This document shows positions 42,145 through 45,631 of a DNA stretch of 45,631 bases, piece after piece. The position numbers were made by a program, and so were the translations under genes. The notes beneath the pieces are model-generated. The model saw only the letters and a list, made by a program, of their open reading frames with translations, did not search any database and was not told the origin of the DNA. Source of the stretch: Phenylobacterium sp. Its GTDB lineage: Bacteria; Pseudomonadota; Alphaproteobacteria; Caulobacterales; Caulobacteraceae. How positions within the stretch are numbered: position 1 is the first letter of the stretch; each line of letters starts with the position of its first letter. The stretch lies in the NCBI RefSeq assembly GCF_030645195.1, contig NZ_JAUSLW010000186.1, positions 1 to 45,631 of the forward strand. Reading direction: 5' to 3'.

Positions 42145-42351
42145 GTGAAGGTAGCTTTGGCGTACGGAAAATACGCCCTGACGATTGCGCTGTGGGCTGG
42201 TTACGTCGTCTTTGCCTTCAGCATGAATGAGAAACTCAAGCTGCATGTGTCCGGCTTTGAGCGGTTCGCGTTGGTTTCCCTGTCGATCGTCGGCGCTTCT
42301 TCTCTCATTTTGAACGCGGCGAAATACCTATCTCTCAAGCTGTTCAAGTAA
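42145..42351 (+). CDS. Small two-helix membrane protein (68 aa)
   Basis: A 68-aa protein with two hydrophobic segments (~9-27 and ~42-60) joined by a short polar loop (NEKLKLHVSGFERF) and a basic end KYLSLKLFK. Start GTG 42145 with GAGGGG upstream. I know no family. Its codons are AT-richer than nearby genes (for example Aaa, Tct, Att), so it may be a recent arrival or weakly expressed. It lies between the CoA-transferase and the transglycosylase gene with no partner. Confidence 0.6.
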   Translation: MKVALAYGKYALTIALWAGYVVFAFSMNEKLKLHVSGFERFALVSLSIVGASSLILNAAKYLSLKLFK

Positions 42352-42451
42352 CGTCCGCACTCCACCCGCCTGCGACCTTCCGAGAGTCCGCTGATTGACG
42401 AGGCTAGCTGAGCCCCAGTTAGCCATAAGGGTCGAGGGCCGGGCGTCAGCT

Positions 42452-43276
42452 CTAGCTCTTGCCGTCGCGGGCGTCCGACAGCACCCGCAGCATCTCGCTG
42501 GAGAAGATCGAGCCGGTCAGGCGCGAGCTGGAGCCGTCGCGGTCGGGGCTCTGGGAACCGCGCAGGATCAGGTCCACCAGGGCGTCCTGTTCCTTCAACC
42601 GCTCGGTGCGCCGGGCCGAGGCATATTGCAGGAAGCCGTCATCGGCCGGCGCGGCGGGCGCCTCGACGCCCTTCCCCATGCCGCCGGTGCGGGTGAGGTT
42701 GGCATAGACCTCGGCCACGGTCGCCGCGCGGCCGTCGCGATAGAAGATCGAGCGGTTGGCCTGGGCGGCGTCGGGGAACAGGCTGGCGGCCGAGGCGCCG
42801 GGGCGGCTGTTGGCGGCCTCGATCAGCCGGGCCGACCCCTGGGGGCCCAGGAAGTGCGCGGCGTAGAGCTCGCCCGCCGTCGGCGTGCGGCCCGTGCGGC
42901 CCTTGAGATAGGAGGCGTGGTCCGACGCCAGTTCCCCGGCCATCAGGGAGGCGGCGTGGGGATCAAGCCGCAGGTCCATCACCGCCTTGCGCGCCTCGGC
43001 CCCATTCACGCCGTAGCGGCCGTCGGCGCCCTTGGTGATCAGGTCGGCGTAGCGGGCGTAGCCGTACTTCGAGCCGTGCTGCTTGAGGGTGGAGAGCCAG
43101 GTCTGCTCGACGAACTGGAACAGCCCCGCCGCCGAGGACGACGCGGCCTTGGCCTTGGGATTGTACCCGCTCTCGCGATTGGCGGTCTTCATCAGGAAGG
43201 TGAAGTCGACCCCCGTCGCGTTGGACGCGCGTTGGATGGCGGCTTCGACCGCGCCCCTGAGACCCTGGATCGCCAT
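42452..43276 (-). CDS. Lytic transglycosylase-like (SLT domain) protein
   Basis: A 274-aa protein whose first half is an SLT/lysozyme-like domain. The catalytic Glu lies in TANRESGYNPKAKA (~31-44), followed by SSSAAGLFQFVEQTW and AAHFLGPQGSARLIE. No signal peptide is visible, so export may use a flagellar-type or other route. The C-terminal part (~170-274) is a polar tail without a known domain. Such proteins cut peptidoglycan glycan strands to let envelope machines through. A CtrA-like site lies 20-44 bases upstream of the ATG. Confidence 0.88.
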   Translation of the reverse strand: MAIQGLRGAVEAAIQRASNATGVDFTFLMKTANRESGYNPKAKAASSSAAGLFQFVEQTWLSTLKQHGSKYGYARYADLITKGADGRYGVNGAEARKAVMDLRLDPHAASLMAGELASDHASYLKGRTGRTPTAGELYAAHFLGPQGSARLIEAANSRPGASAASLFPDAAQANRSIFYRDGRAATVAEVYANLTRTGGMGKGVEAPAAPADDGFLQYASARRTERLKEQDALVDLILRGSQSPDRDGSSSRLTGSIFSSEMLRVLSDARDGKS

Positions 43277-43295
43277 GGTCCCTGGTGTGACGCGT

Positions 43296-43320
43296 CATGG
43301 TTAACGCCGCGCTAACCATG
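43296..43320. promoter_or_regulatory. CtrA-like / inverted-repeat site before the transglycosylase gene
   Basis: CATGGTTA (43296-43303) and TAACCATG (43313-43320) are a perfect inverted pair. Inside, TTAA (43301-43304), seven bases, CTAA (43312-43315) is one mismatch from TTAA-N7-TTAA, the CtrA box known from Caulobacter. Position just upstream of the minus-strand start fits control of that gene. Confidence 0.45.
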
Positions 43321-43339
43321 CTGCGGCGCAGGCGCGCAG

Positions 43340-45133
43340 TCAGGCCACGGCGGCATGGGCCGGGCCGCCGCCGGCGCCTCTGTTCAGACAGTCCGCGAGG
43401 ATGGCCAGCAGACGGGAGAGCTCGATGGGCTTGGCGATGAAGTCGTCCATGCCGGCGGCGAAATAGGCGTCGGTCTCGTGGGACAGCACGCTGGCGGTGA
43501 CCGCGATGATCGGGGTGCGGGCCCGGTCAAGCGCCTGTTCCCGGGCGCGAATCCGCTGGGTGGCCTCCAGACCGTCCATGCCCGGCATGTGGATGTCCAT
43601 GAGGATCGCCGACCAGGCGCCGGTCTCCCAGGCCTCGATGGCCGAAGAGCCGCTATCGACGGCGACGATCTCGATGCCGACCTGCTCCAGCAGGGTGCGG
43701 ATCACCAGGCGGTTGGTGGGGTTGTCGTCGGCCACCAGCACCCGCAGGGCGGCGTCGAACTGCGGATCGGCCTCCTCCGGCGCCAGGGCCGAGGGGGCCT
43801 CGGTCCTGGGAAGCGGGACGGTGAAGCTGAAGCAGGAGCCCTCCCCCGGCCTGCTGGTGAAGTCGATCTCCCCGCCCATCAGGGCCAGGATGTCGCGGCA
43901 GATGGCCAGGCCCAGGCCCGTGCCGCCGAAGCGCCGCGTCGTGGAGGCGTCTGCCTGGACGAATTTCTCGAACAGCCGCGGCGCGCGGTCGGCGGCGATG
44001 CCCAGGCCGGTGTCGGTGACACTGACCTTGAGCACGTCCCCCTCGGCGTCGATGCGGGCCGTGACCGAGCCCGCCTCGGTGAATTTGAGCGCGTTGGCCA
44101 GCAGGTTGGAGATCACCTGACGCAGGCGAACCTCGTCGCCATATCGCCAGCCCTGCGCCGGCGGCGTCACCTCCAGGTGGAAGGCCAGGCCCCGGTCGCC
44201 GGCCAGGCCGCCATAGAGGGCGCCCAGGTCCTCGGCGAACCGCGCCAGATCGAAGGCGGAGGGCGAGAGCTCCAGGCGGCCGGCCTCGATCTTGGACACG
44301 TCGAGGACGTCGTTGATGATTCCCAGCAGGGCGCGGCCGGAGTCCTGGATGATGGACAGTCGCGCACGCTGCGACTTGGACAGGGGATCGCCGGCCATGG
44401 CCTGGGCCATGCCCAACACCCCATTCAGGGGCGTGCGCAGCTCGTGGCTCACGGTGGCCAGGAACTCGGTCTTGCTGCGGCTGGCGCCCTCGGCCACCAG
44501 GACCAGATGCTGGGCCTGGATGCGCAGGGTCTCGTTGGTGGCCAGCTCCTGCTCGATCTGCCGGTTCAGGGCCTCGGCCGCCAGCCTGGCGCGCACCTCC
44601 CGGAACACCACGCCGCGGGTCATGGTCGACAGGCCGATGGCGCCGAAACAGCCTGCCAGGCCGACGAAGGCGTACTGCGCCGCCGCGCCGGGGCCGATCT
44701 CGCCGGCGAACACCACCAGGGCGACGAGGGCGGCGGCGACGCAAGGGTAGAGCACGCGGCGGCTGGGGCCGACAGTGGCGAAGCCCAGGGCCATGATCAC
44801 GAAATAGACCAGCTTGGGCGGCTCGAAATGCAGGGCGAGATAGGCCACCACATTGGCGATGATCAGCAGGTTGGCGCCCAGGGTCAGCCCTTCCAGGCTG
44901 AGATAGCTCACATCCTGACGGCTGCACCAAGCATAGCCCGCCAGGCAGAAAGCCGACGCCCCCGCCGCGAGCCCCACCAGGGTGACCAAGGCCGAGCCCG
45001 TCTCGTAGAACGGGTGGCTGATGGAGATGATCAAATAATAGACACTGGCCGCAAGTAGATATCCCCGAACCACCGGGCGATATACTGACGCAAGCTCCGA
45101 GGCCGGCAACGTCAGGCGGCTATTGAGTAGCAT
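43340..45133 (-). CDS. Hybrid sensor histidine kinase/response regulator
   Basis: A 597-aa protein. Six membrane helices (~25-170) form a MASE-like or unspecified sensor. A coiled linker (~180-220) precedes the H-box SHELRTPLNGV (His230). N-box VISNLLANALKF, G-boxes DTGLGIA and GGTGLGLA. The receiver domain has ADDN, Asp513 in MDIHMPGMDG, Thr in PIIAVTAS and Lys568 in AKPI, so all key residues are present. No Hpt domain. First gene of its unit, divergent from the TonB-like gene. Confidence 0.94.
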   Translation of the reverse strand: MLLNSRLTLPASELASVYRPVVRGYLLAASVYYLIISISHPFYETGSALVTLVGLAAGASAFCLAGYAWCSRQDVSYLSLEGLTLGANLLIIANVVAYLALHFEPPKLVYFVIMALGFATVGPSRRVLYPCVAAALVALVVFAGEIGPGAAAQYAFVGLAGCFGAIGLSTMTRGVVFREVRARLAAEALNRQIEQELATNETLRIQAQHLVLVAEGASRSKTEFLATVSHELRTPLNGVLGMAQAMAGDPLSKSQRARLSIIQDSGRALLGIINDVLDVSKIEAGRLELSPSAFDLARFAEDLGALYGGLAGDRGLAFHLEVTPPAQGWRYGDEVRLRQVISNLLANALKFTEAGSVTARIDAEGDVLKVSVTDTGLGIAADRAPRLFEKFVQADASTTRRFGGTGLGLAICRDILALMGGEIDFTSRPGEGSCFSFTVPLPRTEAPSALAPEEADPQFDAALRVLVADDNPTNRLVIRTLLEQVGIEIVAVDSGSSAIEAWETGAWSAILMDIHMPGMDGLEATQRIRAREQALDRARTPIIAVTASVLSHETDAYFAAGMDDFIAKPIELSRLLAILADCLNRGAGGGPAHAAVA

Positions 45134-45182
45134 TGTCCGATCGAATCCCAGCCGTGACCCACATCTATGGGCGACGCGAGAT

Positions 45183-45248
45183 TTAATTCAAGTTAATGGG
45201 CGATATACTCAAGATGGTGTGTCTCGAATACTTGCGACACTATGTCGC
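45183..45248. promoter_or_regulatory. Divergent promoter region with CtrA-like and dyad sites
   Basis: An AT-rich patch holds TTAA (45183-45186), six bases and TTAA (45193-45196). Reading TTTA (45182-45185)-N7-TTAA gives a one-mismatch CtrA box. GCGACA (45234-45239) with TGTCGC (45243-45248) is a short dyad. They lie between the hybrid kinase and the TonB-like gene. Function is inferred only. Confidence 0.3.
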
Positions 45249-45376
45249 GCGCCGAGCCGTTCCGCGCCACAACCTCACCTCCCGCCGGACACGGTTTAGC
45301 TTCCCCAAGGTCAAGTCTCCGCCACGATCGGCGCGCGACCCTGGGGCCGGTGACAAGAACAACAAGGGAGGTCGCC

Positions 45377-45631
45377 ATGGTCGTCCAACACCCATTGCTC
45401 GCCGGACACCCGCGGGATCCGCACGCCAAGCCCCACCTCTCGCGGGCCATGACGGCGGCCATCGGGGTCTCCATCGCCGCCCATCTGGGGCTGGCGGCCT
45501 ACCTGGCGGTCCAGCGGTTCCAGGCCCCGCCGGAGCCGGCGGTCGTCGCCCCCGATCCGGGCTTCAAGGTGGAGATCTACACCCCGCCCGCCAAGCCGGT
45601 CGTCGAGACCAAGCCCGAGATCAATCTGCAC
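45377..45631 (+). CDS. TonB-like energy transducer, N-terminal part
   Basis: The first 85 codons; the gene runs off the window. Begins MVVQHPLLAGHP, then a basic stretch, one membrane helix (~26-45, MTAAIGVSIAAHLGLAAYLAV with its polar His), and a Pro/Lys/Glu-rich periplasmic segment (TPPAKPVVETKPE) as in TonB. It would carry proton-motive energy from ExbB/ExbD to outer-membrane receptors. The C-terminal TonB domain is outside the window. AAGGGAGG precedes the ATG at 45377. Confidence 0.8.
   Translation, partial: MVVQHPLLAGHPRDPHAKPHLSRAMTAAIGVSIAAHLGLAAYLAVQRFQAPPEPAVVAPDPGFKVEIYTPPAKPVVETKPEINLH

Noticed and set aside
43355..45058. 567-codon plus-strand frame antisense to the hybrid kinase
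   Set aside because: Shadow frame; the opposite strand has all histidine kinase and receiver motifs.
1..45631. CRISPR array, prophage or insertion sequence
   Set aside because: No regularly spaced repeats, no cas, integrase, transposase or phage structural proteins were seen.

Overview
The window is 45.6 kb of high-GC DNA, almost fully coding. The proteins point to an alphaproteobacterium of the Caulobacteraceae (Caulobacter/Phenylobacterium type). Supporting features are two DUF2336 proteins, a PilZ protein, hybrid histidine kinases beside an orphan Hpt protein, GANTC and TTAA-N7-TTAA-like sites in promoters, an RND pump, and dispersed two-hairpin repeats. This placement is inferred from protein and motif character; no database was searched. 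There is no prophage, transposase, integrase or CRISPR array. The window looks like ordinary chromosome with a few unusual loci.

Layout. 1-7325: a small Lys/Pro-rich protein, a HI0933/BaiN-like flavoprotein, an SDR dehydrogenase, an EcsC-family protein, a TPR lipoprotein-like or exported protein, methionyl-tRNA synthetase and a DUF1761 membrane protein. 7342-11013 (minus strand): a DUF486 membrane protein and a class I aminotransferase, then a gene encoding a MerR DNA-binding domain fused to a complete SAICAR synthase (PurC), then a HAD phosphatase 10 bases downstream. The fusion gene has its own candidate MerR-type promoter, with a perfect 19-bp dyad lying in a 19-bp spacer. 11106-15050: a tightly overlapping potFGHI-like polyamine ABC operon. 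15151-17540: an amidase and an SRPBCC protein, separated by a non-coding stretch that holds two plus-strand hairpin/terminator units (candidate small RNAs).

17689-19622: tRNA-Thr(TGT), whose 3' end is duplicated in tandem; PilZ, a 62-aa protein, a YaiI/UPF0178 protein and a c-type cytochrome lipoprotein. 20104-24563: an RND efflux permease with its adaptor. 24775-26295: a class II aldolase-like protein and a HAD hydrolase. 26328-32577: a probable catabolic locus in which two type-B carboxylesterases are divergent from an IclR regulator, an MmgE/PrpD protein and an alpha/beta hydrolase, with an inverted-repeat operator between them. 32574-36133: glycerol kinase, a DUF2336 protein and NAD kinase.

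36211-45133: signalling and envelope genes: an Hpt protein, a NUDIX hydrolase, a second DUF2336 protein, a hybrid kinase, a CaiB/BaiF CoA-transferase, a small membrane protein, a lytic transglycosylase and a second hybrid kinase. The window ends inside a TonB-like gene.

Three copies of a ~110-bp repeat (15047, 16915, 19619) begin and/or end in CTAG and overlap the stop codons of the flanking genes. The strongest candidate for something undescribed is the MerR-PurC fusion with its dyad promoter and HAD partner.
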